Source: an uncultured Pseudoflavonifractor sp.
GTDB taxonomy: Bacteria > Bacillota > Clostridia > Oscillospirales > Oscillospiraceae
Reading direction: 5' to 3'
Length of the DNA: 42,686 bases
Assembly (NCBI GenBank): GCA_904419835.1
Contig: CAJFTA010000014.1
Location: forward strand, 1-42,686
In this document: positions 33,759 to 42,587 of the stretch, piece after piece
Layout: the number at the start of each line of letters is the position of its first letter
Numbering within the stretch: position 1 is the stretch's first letter
Notes under the pieces: model-generated
What the model was told of the DNA's origin: nothing
Seen by the model: only the letters and a program-made list of their open reading frames with translations
The model's database searches: none
Position numbers and translations under genes: made by a program

Positions 33759-35342
33759 ATGATTCGAATTTCAAATATCCCCCTGCCCATCGGCGACGGG
33801 GAAGCCCAGCTGAAGAAGAAGGCTGCCCGCATTCTGGGCATAAAGCCCGACGCCGTGGTCCGTCTCTCTCTGGCACGGCAGTCCATCGACGCCCGGAAGA
33901 AAAATGACGTCCACTATGTCTGCACCGTGGACGTGACCGTGGCCGACGAGGCCGGGGTCATGGCCCGCTGCCGGGACAAAAACGTCTCCCTCCACGAGCA
34001 TGTCCCCTATACCTTCCCGCCGGTGCGCCGCACCTCCTCCCTGCCGCCGGTGGTGGTTGGCATGGGCCCCGCCGGGCTCTTCGCCGCCCTCTACCTGGCC
34101 CGCAGCGGCATTCCCTCCATCGTGCTGGAGCGGGGCCGCCCGGTGGAGGAGCGGACCGCGGATGTGGAGCGGTTCTGGTCCACCGGCGTGCTCAATCCGG
34201 CCTCCAATGTCCAGTTCGGCGAGGGGGGCGCGGGCACCTTCTCCGACGGCAAGCTGACCACCGGCACCCACGACAGCCGCATCTCCACCGTGCTCCGCAC
34301 GCTGGTGATGGCGGGCGCCCCGGAGGATATTCTCTACCAGCACAAGCCCCACATCGGCACCGATGTGCTGCGGGATGTGGTAAAAACCATCCGTCTGGAG
34401 CTGATCCGCCTGGGCTGCGACGTCCGCTTCGGCCACAAGCTGACCGGCCTGGGGCTGAAGGACGGCCGGGTGACCTCCCTGACGGTGGACGGTCCCACCG
34501 GTCAGTACAATCTGCCCTGCGACGCCCTGGTGCTCTCCCCCGGCCACTCCGCCCGGGACACCTTTCAGATGCTGATGGACGCCGGGGTGCCTATGGCCCC
34601 CAAGCCCTTTGCCATCGGCGTGCGCATTGAGCACAGCCAGGCGGCGGTGTCGGCGGCTCAGTTCGGCCCCGCCTGGGAGCAGCTGCCCCCGGCGGACTAT
34701 AAGCTCTCCTGCCACCTGCCCGACGGCCGCAGTGCCTTCACCTTCTGCGTGTGTCCCGGCGGCTCGGTGGTGGCCGCCGCTTCGGAACAGGGCCGGCTGG
34801 TGACCAACGGCATGAGCTGCCGCGCCCGGGACGGCGCCCTTATCAACGGCGGCTTCCTGGTGGGGGTCTCCCCCGCCGACTACGGCAGCGAGCACCCTCT
34901 GGCGGGCGTGTCCTTCCAGGCCCGGTGGGAGGAGGCCGCCTTCCAGCTGGGCGGCGGGGACTTCCGGGCCCCCGCCCAAACCGTGGGGGACTTTCTGGCG
35001 GGTGTGCCCTCCAAAGCCCTGAGCGGCATCCAACCCACCTACCGCCCCGGCGTCACTCCCACCAGCCTGGACCGCTGCCTGCCCGGCTTTGTGACCGGCA
35101 CCCTCCGTGCCGCCCTGCCCCTCTTTGACCGGAAGCTCCGAGGCTTCGCCGCCCCCGAGGCGGTGCTCACCGGCGTGGAGACCCGCTCCTCCTCCCCGGT
35201 GCGCATTCTCCGGGACGAAGCCTTCCAGTCCCCCGTCCGGGGCCTGTACCCCTGCGGCGAAGGGGCGGGGTACGCCGGCGGCATCATGAGCGCCGCCGTG
35301 GACGGCATCCGGGTGGCTGAAGCCGTCGCGCAGGCCCTGTAA
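33759..35342 (+). CDS. FAD-dependent dehydrogenase (COG2509 type)
   Basis: A 527-residue flavoprotein. An N-terminal domain of about 85 residues (MIRISNIPLPIGDGEAQLKK, then LARQSIDARKKNDVHYVCTV) precedes the FAD-binding GxGxxG motif VVVGMGPAGLFAALYLA (about residues 98-114), followed by VLERGRPVEERT and the family block NVQFGEGGAGTFSDGKLTTG. The C-terminus GLYPCGEGAGYAGGIMSAAVDGIRVAEAVAQAL closes the FAD site. The family is widespread in clostridia and its substrate is unknown. GGAGG is just upstream of the ATG. It stands alone between the purF terminator and element F. Confidence 0.92.
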   Translation: MIRISNIPLPIGDGEAQLKKKAARILGIKPDAVVRLSLARQSIDARKKNDVHYVCTVDVTVADEAGVMARCRDKNVSLHEHVPYTFPPVRRTSSLPPVVVGMGPAGLFAALYLARSGIPSIVLERGRPVEERTADVERFWSTGVLNPASNVQFGEGGAGTFSDGKLTTGTHDSRISTVLRTLVMAGAPEDILYQHKPHIGTDVLRDVVKTIRLELIRLGCDVRFGHKLTGLGLKDGRVTSLTVDGPTGQYNLPCDALVLSPGHSARDTFQMLMDAGVPMAPKPFAIGVRIEHSQAAVSAAQFGPAWEQLPPADYKLSCHLPDGRSAFTFCVCPGGSVVAAASEQGRLVTNGMSCRARDGALINGGFLVGVSPADYGSEHPLAGVSFQARWEEAAFQLGGGDFRAPAQTVGDFLAGVPSKALSGIQPTYRPGVTPTSLDRCLPGFVTGTLRAALPLFDRKLRGFAAPEAVLTGVETRSSSPVRILRDEAFQSPVRGLYPCGEGAGYAGGIMSAAVDGIRVAEAVAQAL

Positions 35343-35364
35343 AACGGCAAACAGCGTTTCCGGG

Positions 35365-35569
35365 CTTTGTCAGGCCGTCAACATGCCTCGCAGAGTTCGC
35401 GCCCGCAGGCGCGAAGGAAATAAAATCCGTTTTCTCCGGGGATATGTGCCTCGGAGAAAACACTGCTCAGGCCGCAAGTGTGGCCTTTGTCTGCAAGATA
35501 CAGACAAAGGCTGCGCGCGGCGGACTGCATCCCGCTCGAAAAGGTGCTTCGCACCTTTTCGACAGTCTC
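35365..35569 (+). repeat. Type 2 dispersed hairpin element, copy F (diverged stems)
   Basis: A divergent full-length copy of about 205 bp between convergent genes. GCCTCGCAGAGTTC and the loops CGCA, GGGATATGTGCCT and the ACT-CTCA block match copy D read on the minus strand, but the stems are different: TTCGCGCC/GGCGCGAA (35396-35415) and GTTTTCTCCG/CGGAGAAAAC (35429-35461). Further stems are CCTTTGTCTG/CAGACAAAGG and GAAAAGGTGC/GCACCTTTTC, ending TCGACAG. The stem replacements keep pairing. Confidence 0.85.
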
Positions 35570-35599
35570 AGCGCCTCCGGGCTTTGACCCGGAGGCGCT
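35570..35599. terminator. Terminator hairpin of the Cthe_2159-like gene
   Basis: Stem AGCGCCTCCGGG/CCCGGAGGCGCT with a CTTTGA loop, nine bases past the stop on the minus strand and joined directly to element F. No T-run on the minus strand. Confidence 0.65.
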
Positions 35600-35607
35600 G
35601 CTCTGTC

Positions 35608-37236
35608 TTATTCACTCTGTACGCCGGTTACGCCGGAGAAGCTGTGGGTATCCGCAGAGATGGTAAACTCGGTGGAGGGCTCCGCAGCCTCGCCGCCGCC
35701 CATGCCGTCCTCCGGGGGCTGGCGGTTCCCGCCGCCGGTGGGCTGAGGCGGCTGCTGTCCGTCCCCGCCCGCTCCCTCGGGCAGCTCCGGGCGCTCTCCC
35801 TCCGGCATTTCGCCGTCCTGGGGCGGTTCGCCCATATCCTCCAGGGGATTCTCCATGCCCTCCGGGGGTTCTCCCATGTCCTCGGGAGGCTGCTGCCCGT
35901 CCTGGGGCCGGCCGCCCCCAAAGCCCATACCGCCGCCCATGCCGGCGCTGTGGCCGGTGAACTGCTGCTGCACCCCGTCCACATAGACGGAATAGGTGGC
36001 CCCGTCGGTAAGGGCGGCGTCGGTGTAGGTCACGGAGGAGAACGCCCGCTGGGCGGTGTAGCTGACCAGCTCGCTGCCCTCGCTGTCCCGGATGACAAGG
36101 CTGCTCCCGGCGGCCTGCTCCCCGGCAAAGGACAGCTCCATATAGGCCTGGCCGGAGGCGGTCTCCACTGCGTCGTTCCGGCTGCCCAGGGCCAGCACAC
36201 TGCCGCCGTTGAGATAGATTCCCCCGTCGGAATCAATGCCTCCGTCGCCGGACTGGCCGTTTGCGACGGCTACGATCTCCCCGCCGTTGATGGTCAGGTA
36301 GCCGTTGGAGTCGATGCCGTCCCCCTCCGCGCCCAGGCCGCCGTTGATGGACAGCCGGCCGCCGTTGACGGTGGTGACGGACACGCCGTCCTCACTGGTG
36401 TTGATGCCGTCGTTCTGGGCGGTGATGAAGATGCTTCCGCCATTGATGGTCAGGTGGAGCTCGCTGTCCAGGCCCTCGTTGTCGGCGATGATGTTGAGGG
36501 TGCCCGACTCGTCCGACGCTCCGTCCACATTCATGGACATCTTGGAGTAGAAGGCGCCGTCGTACTTGTGGAGCTTTTCGTCGGTGCCCTCTTTATAAAT
36601 GCGGGCCACGTGGGAGCCGGTGACCGTGTTCACCGAGCCGTCGGCCAGGAGCACGTTGGCGCCCGCGGCGGAGGTATCCACCGTGGGGGAGGCGGTCTCT
36701 GTGTCCTTGCTGCCGCACTCATAGACGTTGTAGAAGATAACCGCCGGGGCCACGGTACAGGTGATATCCACCCCGTCCAGAATGAGGGTGACCACCGCGT
36801 CCGGGTCATTTTCTGCGTCCTCCCCCAGGTCCACCGCCACCTGCCCGGCGGAGAGGGTGCCGGAGAGCCGGTAGGTTCCGGGCTGGGTGATGGTGACCAC
36901 CGTGTGGGCGGCGGCCTCCTCGGCGGAGTGGGCCTCTTCAGCGGTGCCCTCGCCGTAGGTCTCGTCGTGGCCGTCCTCATAATAGACGATATCCGCCCCC
37001 ACATAGACCGCCGAGGCCGGGTCTGTGGAGGCCGCCTGGCCGTCCACCGTGACCCCCTCGTCGGAGAGGACCACGGCGGTCTCCTCTGTCCCGCCGCTCT
37101 GGGCGGCGGTGCTCTGGAGGGGCGCGCTCTGGGTGGGCGCGGGAGATTGGCTCTCCCCCGTCTCACTGCCCGTGCAGGCGGCGCAGGAAAACAGCATCGC
37201 CAGCGCAAGTGCCGCAGGCATCCATTTATTCCGCAT
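35608..37236 (-). CDS. Cthe_2159-like carbohydrate-binding domain lipoprotein
   Basis: A 542-residue exported lipoprotein. The signal peptide ends in CAAC with Cys21 lipidated, followed by a Ser/Thr/Pro linker. The main domain (about 110-370) has beta-helix-like repeats typical of PF14262 (TITQPGTYRLSGTLSAGQV, VTLILDGVDITC, LNIIADNEGLDSELHLTINGGSIFITAQNDGINTSEDGV, LTINGGEIVAVANGQSGDGGIDSDG). A founding member of the family binds calcium and polygalacturonate. The C-terminal 140 residues are Gly-, Pro-, Glu- and Met-rich (PPEGMENPLEDMGEPP). The ATG at 37236 has AAAGGA nine bases upstream. It is divergent from the ECF sigma gene. Confidence 0.87.
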   Translation of the reverse strand: MRNKWMPAALALAMLFSCAACTGSETGESQSPAPTQSAPLQSTAAQSGGTEETAVVLSDEGVTVDGQAASTDPASAVYVGADIVYYEDGHDETYGEGTAEEAHSAEEAAAHTVVTITQPGTYRLSGTLSAGQVAVDLGEDAENDPDAVVTLILDGVDITCTVAPAVIFYNVYECGSKDTETASPTVDTSAAGANVLLADGSVNTVTGSHVARIYKEGTDEKLHKYDGAFYSKMSMNVDGASDESGTLNIIADNEGLDSELHLTINGGSIFITAQNDGINTSEDGVSVTTVNGGRLSINGGLGAEGDGIDSNGYLTINGGEIVAVANGQSGDGGIDSDGGIYLNGGSVLALGSRNDAVETASGQAYMELSFAGEQAAGSSLVIRDSEGSELVSYTAQRAFSSVTYTDAALTDGATYSVYVDGVQQQFTGHSAGMGGGMGFGGGRPQDGQQPPEDMGEPPEGMENPLEDMGEPPQDGEMPEGERPELPEGAGGDGQQPPQPTGGGNRQPPEDGMGGGEAAEPSTEFTISADTHSFSGVTGVQSE

Positions 37237-37270
37237 AATCAAAGTTCCTTTCTGTTTTCAGAGTGGGAAC

Positions 37271-37310
37271 AGTATAGCAGTCGAGGCTGAAACCAACCTG
37301 AAATTCAGGT
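37271..37310 (-). promoter_or_regulatory. Putative promoter/operator of the Cthe_2159-like gene
   Basis: A -10-like TATACT (37276-37271) on the minus strand 35 bases upstream of the start, without a good -35. In the place of the -35 is a 15-bp dyad ACCTGAA-A-TTCAGGT (37296-37310), which suggests activator- or repressor-controlled expression. The rest of the gap to 37416 is AT-rich and contains the ECF ribosome binding site AAAGGAGGAGG. Confidence 0.45.
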
Positions 37311-37416
37311 AAACGGTTTGTAAACTTTCCGGCAACGAAATAAAAAATTTATTTTTTCCATTCTGCAATAATCCGCCGCTTTCGGGTGTGTTAAGGGTGA
37401 AAGGAGGAGGAAGCCT

Positions 37417-37896
37417 ATGACCGGACAATTTCAGCGGGAGAGCCCGTTCTCCTACGCCTGCGACCACTATATGGACACGGTCTACCGGGTGGCGGCCCAC
37501 AACGCCCCGTCGCCGGAGGACGCGGAGGACGTGACCCAGGAGGTCTTTGAGCGGCTGCTCACCTGCCGCAAGGGCTTCGCTGACGAGGAGCACCTGAAGG
37601 CCTGGCTCATCCGCTGCACCCTGAACCGGTGCAAAAACCTGTTCCGGAACCGACGGGAGGTGGCGCTTAGCGAGGCCCTGCCCGCTCCGGAGCGGGAGGA
37701 GGGCTCTGTGCTGGAGGAGGTGCGCCGCCTGCCTGAGCGGTATCGGAACGCCATCTACCTGCACTATTTTGAGGGATATACCGCCGCCGAAATCGCCCAG
37801 ATCATGGGCGGCACCACCAGCACGGCCCTCTCCTGGCTGCGGCGGGGCCGGGAAGCCCTGCGGAAACGGATGATAGGAGGGTTTGACGATGAATAA
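37417..37896 (+). CDS. ECF-type RNA polymerase sigma factor
   Basis: A 159-residue sigma-70 family factor with only regions 2 and 4. Region 2 (about 12-70) includes FSYACDHYMDTVYRVAAHNAPSPEDAEDVTQEVFERLL; region 4 (about 105-150) includes LPERYRNAIYLHYFEGYTAAEIAQIMGGTTSTALSWLRRGREALRKRM, with the helix-turn-helix. AAAGGAGGAGG precedes the ATG. Its stop overlaps by eight bases the start of the large membrane protein, its presumed anti-sigma factor. Target promoters cannot be deduced from the window. Confidence 0.93.
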   Translation: MTGQFQRESPFSYACDHYMDTVYRVAAHNAPSPEDAEDVTQEVFERLLTCRKGFADEEHLKAWLIRCTLNRCKNLFRNRREVALSEALPAPEREEGSVLEEVRRLPERYRNAIYLHYFEGYTAAEIAQIMGGTTSTALSWLRRGREALRKRMIGGFDDE

Positions 37897-40123
37897 GCGG
37901 GATTATATCAGAGAGGTGGAGGCGCTCCACACCCCCGACCACCTGCGCCGCCGGATTACCTCCCTCCCCGGGCGGCGGACCGCCCGCTCCTTCCGGTGGG
38001 GCAGGCTGCTCTCCCTGGCCGCCTGCCTGGTGCTGGCGGCAGCCCTGGCCGCGGCGCTGCCCGCCCTCCTCCGGGGACTCCACCCGGGCGGCGAGATCCT
38101 CACGCCCCCGGTGTCCACCAGCTCCGGAGACACTATCCCGGACGGGGAGCTGGCCGAGCTGCTGGCGGCAGAGTTCCCCGACGGCCAGCCCGGCGACACC
38201 TGGGAGCTGCTCTGCTCCCTTCCGGGAGAGGGCCGCACCCTGGGTGTGCTGCGCTATGCAGCTTCCTCCCATGCTGGTGGTCTGGGCAACCTGATTCTGG
38301 GTATCTTTGACAACCGGACCAGAGAGCCGGCGGAGCCGGTCACCATCATCAACGGAGACGCCGGTGCTGTCCATACCTGGGAGGACGCGGCCGCCCTTCA
38401 GTGGTATCTTCTGTGCACTAACTTCACCACCTATCAGGGCCGGGAAGAGTCCTGCACCGCCGCTCTCTTTGTCTTTGGCGGCAGCGCCCTGAGCGCCGTG
38501 ACGGAGCTTTCTGAAGCGGCCCTCGGGGCGGAGGGTCTCCCCCAGGGCGCGGAGACCATGTTCCGGGCGGACACCGCCTTCTGGGAGGACCACAAGGGAG
38601 TCATCAACGGCGCCGGGCTGGACCTCTATGAGCGGAGCCCGGACTGGGACGCCTCGCAGGGCAACGGGGGCGGCCAGTGGACTTATCTCTGCTACCTCCC
38701 CCTGGGCACAGAGGCGCAGGCCCCCGTCTCCGACGAAAAAGATCCCGCCCAGACCGCTCCCACCACCGGCTTTGACTGGTACAATCCCCCTGTTCTGCCC
38801 CTGATTGCGGACGGGGACAGCTCCGGCCTGAAGGTCTGGCGGAAGCTGACCTTTGATTTTACCGACGATCTCTTTAACGCCCAGGGGTTTGAGGGCTACA
38901 CCCCCACCCCCCGGGTGACCGACCGGTATGTGGTGCAGAATACCGGCAGCACAGAGCAGTACTTCCTCCTCTGGTACCCCCAGGCCAGCAACCTGACCGC
39001 CTCTTCCAATCTGCCCTCCATCACCATTGACGGCGAGCCCCTGGAACTGGACCCGGGCATCGTGCCCCTGGTGGGCGGCGCGCTCTTCCCCGGCACCAGC
39101 GACAGCTGGAGCGGGACCTTCACCGCCTGGGAGGACTACCGGGACGCCATGGACAGCGGCGACGCCCTGGCCGGGGCCAAGGCCATGCCCCAGATTACCC
39201 TGCGGGAGGAGCCTGCGGCAGTGTACGACATTGTGCCCCAGGAGAACTATGAGGCCGTCCGGGACAGCCTGGACGACCCCTGGGCGGCCTCCATGGCGGT
39301 GGACTGCACTCTCTCCGACCCGGACGCCCAGGTCTTTGTCTACGGCATGGAGGGCTATCAGCCGCTCTCAGAGGACGGTCTGAGCCGCCGGTACAGCTTT
39401 TCTCTCAACGACAACGCCAGCGGACTCCACCGCATCATCGTGGTGGGCGGCACGCTGGAGGTGGGCCCTGTCACCGCCTACACCGACGGCAGCTGTACTT
39501 CGGCGGTGCCCCAGCTCACCGGCCGGGTGGACTACACCGCCCCCGGCACCCTGGAGGACGGCCTGCTGGGCAACGCTCTCTATGACTGCGTGAAGGACTT
39601 CTACTATCAGCCGGACGGCAGCCTGCTCTATACCGAGGGCACCCTCAACCGGACCCTGTGCGATCTGATTCTCAACTATGTCAGCGGCAGGGACCTGTCC
39701 GCCGTGGCCGGAGGCATGTTCCGGGGCGTGTTCGACGGGGAATACGACAGCGCCTTCACCCGGGTTGAGGACCTGCTCTACAACGTGTCTGGCATGCTCC
39801 GTTTCTTCTTCTGGCCCTGCGAGGTGACCATCCCGGCAGGCGGGCATGTGGTCATCGAGGCCGCCCAGTACGTCTCCCCCAGCTGTGCCCAGGCAGAAGA
39901 CGAGGACGGCTACCTGGTCACCGGCGCGCCCTACGGCTTCGACTTTGCGCCCGCCCTGGCGGACAGCCCGCCCCTGGCGTCCCTGGAGGTGGAGGTTATC
40001 CACAACGGTGGGCTGACCCTTGCCGGGAGCAGCTTTGACCTGACCTTTGACGGCTACGGGGCCGTCTCTTATCCGGACCCCGGGGCGGAGCGGCATTTCT
40101 TTTCCGTCCGCACAGACGGGTAA
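37889..40123 (+). CDS. Large single-pass membrane protein, presumed anti-sigma factor
   Basis: A 744-residue protein with a short cytoplasmic N-terminus (about 1-38; MNKRDYIREVEALHTPDHLRRRI), one membrane segment (LLSLAACLVLAAALAAALPALL, about 40-61) and an extracytoplasmic domain of about 680 residues. The translational overlap with the ECF gene and the ATPDHL-like N-terminus fit the anti-sigma role; I do not recognise the outer domain. It is acidic and rich in Tyr, Asp and Gly (YNPPVLPLIADGDSSGLKVW, PGTLEDGLLGNALYDCVKDFYY). Most anti-sigma sensors are far shorter, so this one could bind a ligand or surface glycan directly. AGGAGG nine bases upstream supports ATG 37889. Confidence 0.75.
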   Translation: MNKRDYIREVEALHTPDHLRRRITSLPGRRTARSFRWGRLLSLAACLVLAAALAAALPALLRGLHPGGEILTPPVSTSSGDTIPDGELAELLAAEFPDGQPGDTWELLCSLPGEGRTLGVLRYAASSHAGGLGNLILGIFDNRTREPAEPVTIINGDAGAVHTWEDAAALQWYLLCTNFTTYQGREESCTAALFVFGGSALSAVTELSEAALGAEGLPQGAETMFRADTAFWEDHKGVINGAGLDLYERSPDWDASQGNGGGQWTYLCYLPLGTEAQAPVSDEKDPAQTAPTTGFDWYNPPVLPLIADGDSSGLKVWRKLTFDFTDDLFNAQGFEGYTPTPRVTDRYVVQNTGSTEQYFLLWYPQASNLTASSNLPSITIDGEPLELDPGIVPLVGGALFPGTSDSWSGTFTAWEDYRDAMDSGDALAGAKAMPQITLREEPAAVYDIVPQENYEAVRDSLDDPWAASMAVDCTLSDPDAQVFVYGMEGYQPLSEDGLSRRYSFSLNDNASGLHRIIVVGGTLEVGPVTAYTDGSCTSAVPQLTGRVDYTAPGTLEDGLLGNALYDCVKDFYYQPDGSLLYTEGTLNRTLCDLILNYVSGRDLSAVAGGMFRGVFDGEYDSAFTRVEDLLYNVSGMLRFFFWPCEVTIPAGGHVVIEAAQYVSPSCAQAEDEDGYLVTGAPYGFDFAPALADSPPLASLEVEVIHNGGLTLAGSSFDLTFDGYGAVSYPDPGAERHFFSVRTDG

Positions 40124-40287
40124 TCCTCCCTCCCGCGGGGCGGCCAGGGGCGGCGGCTCTATCCGCTCCGGGCCACCTTAAGCTTTGCAAAAATCCCCCT
40201 CTTTTCGGAAGATTGGGGTTTCCCCCGGCTTCGGGATCTGATAAAATTCTCTCAGACATTCATCCAAACGAAAAGGAGGAGGTCTGT

Positions 40288-40962
40288 TTGAATCCACTGA
40301 TTCTCATCGCCGAGGACGACGCGGACATCCGCGCCCTGCTGCGGCTGTATCTGGAGGGAGACGGATTTCGGGTTTTAGAGGCGGAGAACGGCACCGCCGC
40401 TCTGACGCTGGCCCGGGAGCACGCGCCTGACATGGCCATCTTGGACATCATGATGCCCGGGATGAACGGCTTTGAGCTTACCCGCGCCCTGAGGAAATAC
40501 AGCGAGCTCCCCATTCTCATCCTCTCGGCCAAGAGCCAGGACAACGACAAAATTCTGGGGCTGAACCTGGGGGCGGACGACTATATCGCCAAGCCCTTCA
40601 ACCCGGTGGAGATTGTGGCCCGGGTCAAGGCCCAGCTCCGCCGGGCCGCCCGCAGCAGCAGCGACGTGATCACAGTGCGGGAGCTGAGTCTGGATACCGC
40701 CGCCTTCCAGCTGACAAAAAGCGGCGTTCCCATCCCCCTCACCCCCATGGAGTATAAGATTCTGGCCCTGTTCATGCGCTCGCCGGGCCGCATCTTTACC
40801 AAAATCCAGCTCTATGAGGGGGCCATCGGCAACTACTTCGAGGGGGATGACAACACCATGATGGTCCACATCTCCAAGCTGCGGGAGAAAATCGAGGACG
40901 ATCCCAGAAACCCCCGCTATATTATTACAGTGAGAGGACTGGGGTACAAGCTTGAAAAATAA
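40288..40962 (+). CDS. OmpR/PhoB-family response regulator
   Basis: A 224-residue two-component regulator. The receiver domain has the acidic pair (Glu9, Asp10 in IAEDDADIR), phosphoacceptor Asp53 (AILDIMMPG), the switch Ser in LILSAKS and Lys in YIAKPF. The C-terminal winged helix ends HISKLREKIEDDPRNPRYIITVRGLGYKLE. The TTG at 40288 is five bases after GGAGGAGG; the sequence upstream is non-coding. Overlaps the histidine kinase start by 11 bases. A weak hairpin lies about 65-95 bases upstream, and TAAAAT near 40241 may be its -10. Confidence 0.95.
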   Translation: MNPLILIAEDDADIRALLRLYLEGDGFRVLEAENGTAALTLAREHAPDMAILDIMMPGMNGFELTRALRKYSELPILILSAKSQDNDKILGLNLGADDYIAKPFNPVEIVARVKAQLRRAARSSSDVITVRELSLDTAAFQLTKSGVPIPLTPMEYKILALFMRSPGRIFTKIQLYEGAIGNYFEGDDNTMMVHISKLREKIEDDPRNPRYIITVRGLGYKLEK

Positions 40963-42541
40963 GAGCGTACGCGGGAGCCTTTTTACCCTGCTGGCGCGCA
41001 ACTACCTGCTCTTCACCCTGACGCTGCTGGCCATGGCCGCCGTGGTGTTTGCCCTGTGGAACGCCTGGCTGGACAGCCTGTACCAGCCGCCGGACTGGGA
41101 TGGATTGCTGAAGAGTCCCGCGCTCTCTTCTGGAGACTACGACGCCCTGCGCCGTCACCTGGGCCGGGATGGGAACGATTTTGCAGTCTATGACGGCAGC
41201 GGCGCGCTGATCTACGCCACAGGCAGCGGCTTTGACGCCCAGTGCGAGCCGGAGGAGCTGGGCCTTGTCCAGCTCTGGGACAGCGCCGAGGAGATCAACG
41301 TCTATGAGCTGACCTCCCGGCAGGGGGAGGAGCCCCGCTGCCTGCTGGTCCGGCGGCTTTTCACTCTGGACGGCACGCCGGAGCGGACCGACGTCATGGT
41401 TCTGGACAGCGGCCTGCGGGTGATCTTCGGCGGCCTGGAGGACGGACGGACCGGCTATACCCGCCGGGAGTTTCTCTATCTCACCGGCGCCCGCTTTCCC
41501 AATGCCAGCCTGTACCGGGAGCAGTTCGCGGACCTGGACGGCCGGCTTATGACCGTGCTTCTGCGCAGCAATTACATCAGCGACGAGCTCTATTTCCGGC
41601 ACTACTCCAACTCCTGGCGGATCTGGCTGCTGTGCATCCCCCTGTACCTGGCGGGGGCCGGGCTGTTCATCTGGTGGATGCGCCGGAAAATCGGCCGGCC
41701 GCTCCAGCGGCTCAACGACGCGGTGGTGTCCCAGTCGGAGGGCCGGGTGGTGCGGGTGGGGGACTGCGGCGGCCCACGGGAGATCCGGCTTATCGGCGAG
41801 AGCTTTGACCGCTTCTCCGACCGGCTGGCCGAGAGCGAGGCGGAGCGGAGGCGGCTGGACCAGGGCCGTCAGAAGCTCATCGCCGACATCTCCCACGACC
41901 TGAAGACCCCCATCACCGTCATCGCCGGGTATATCGACGCCATCTGCGACGGCAAGGTGCCCCCGGAGGAGACGGGCCGCTACCTCCGGGCCATCCAGGG
42001 CAAGGCGGAGGCCCTCACCGAGCTGGTCAACGCCTTCCACGAGTACAGCAAGGTGGAGCACCCGGAGTTTGTCCTCCACACCGAGCGCACCGACCTGTGC
42101 GAGTTTCTGCGGGAGTACCTGGCGGGCAAGTACGATGAAATCGACCTGGCCGGCTTCTCCCTGGAGGTGTCCATTCCCGAACGCCCCGTCTTCTGCGCCC
42201 TGGACCAGCTCCAGTTCCGCCGGGTGCTGGACAACCTGCTCTCCAACGCCCTGCGCCACAACCGGCTGGGCACCGTCCTCTTCTTTGACGTATCCGCGGA
42301 GGAGGGCGCCGCCGTCCTCCGGGTGGCGGACAACGGCGCGGGCATCCCCCCTGACCGTATAAAGTACATCTTCGAGCCCTTTGTAGTGGGCAGCGACGCC
42401 CGTTCGGGCACGGGCAGCGGCCTGGGCCTGTCCATCACCAAACGCATTGTGGAGAAGCACGGCGGAGCCGTATTCCTCTCCCCCCGCCCGGCCCCGGGCA
42501 GAAGCACGGAGTTTGTGCTCCGCCTGCCCCTGGCGCCATAG
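40952..42541 (+). CDS. Sensor histidine kinase (HAMP-HisKA type)
   Basis: A 529-residue membrane kinase paired with the preceding regulator. TM1 (about 12-34) and TM2 (WRIWLLCIPLYLAGAGLFIWWM, about 223-244) flank an extracytoplasmic sensor of about 185 residues that I cannot assign. HAMP follows, then the HisKA H-box ISHDLKTPITV with His315, N-box QFRRVLDNLLSNALRHN, G1 DNGAGIPPD, F-box YIFEPF and G2 GTGSGLGLSI. The TTG at 40952 overlaps the regulator gene. The signal is unknown. After the stop lie a hairpin and element G. Confidence 0.95.
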   Translation: MKNKSVRGSLFTLLARNYLLFTLTLLAMAAVVFALWNAWLDSLYQPPDWDGLLKSPALSSGDYDALRRHLGRDGNDFAVYDGSGALIYATGSGFDAQCEPEELGLVQLWDSAEEINVYELTSRQGEEPRCLLVRRLFTLDGTPERTDVMVLDSGLRVIFGGLEDGRTGYTRREFLYLTGARFPNASLYREQFADLDGRLMTVLLRSNYISDELYFRHYSNSWRIWLLCIPLYLAGAGLFIWWMRRKIGRPLQRLNDAVVSQSEGRVVRVGDCGGPREIRLIGESFDRFSDRLAESEAERRRLDQGRQKLIADISHDLKTPITVIAGYIDAICDGKVPPEETGRYLRAIQGKAEALTELVNAFHEYSKVEHPEFVLHTERTDLCEFLREYLAGKYDEIDLAGFSLEVSIPERPVFCALDQLQFRRVLDNLLSNALRHNRLGTVLFFDVSAEEGAAVLRVADNGAGIPPDRIKYIFEPFVVGSDARSGTGSGLGLSITKRIVEKHGGAVFLSPRPAPGRSTEFVLRLPLAP

Positions 42542-42556
42542 AGCATAAAAACATAC

Positions 42557-42587
42557 ATGTCCGCCGGATCAAAAATCCGGCGGACAT
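42557..42587. terminator. Hairpin after the two-component operon
   Basis: Stem ATGTCCGCCGGAT/ATCCGGCGGACAT with a CAAAA loop, 16 bases past the kinase stop and next to element G. A short TTT follows on the plus strand and a longer T-rich stretch on the minus strand. Confidence 0.7.
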
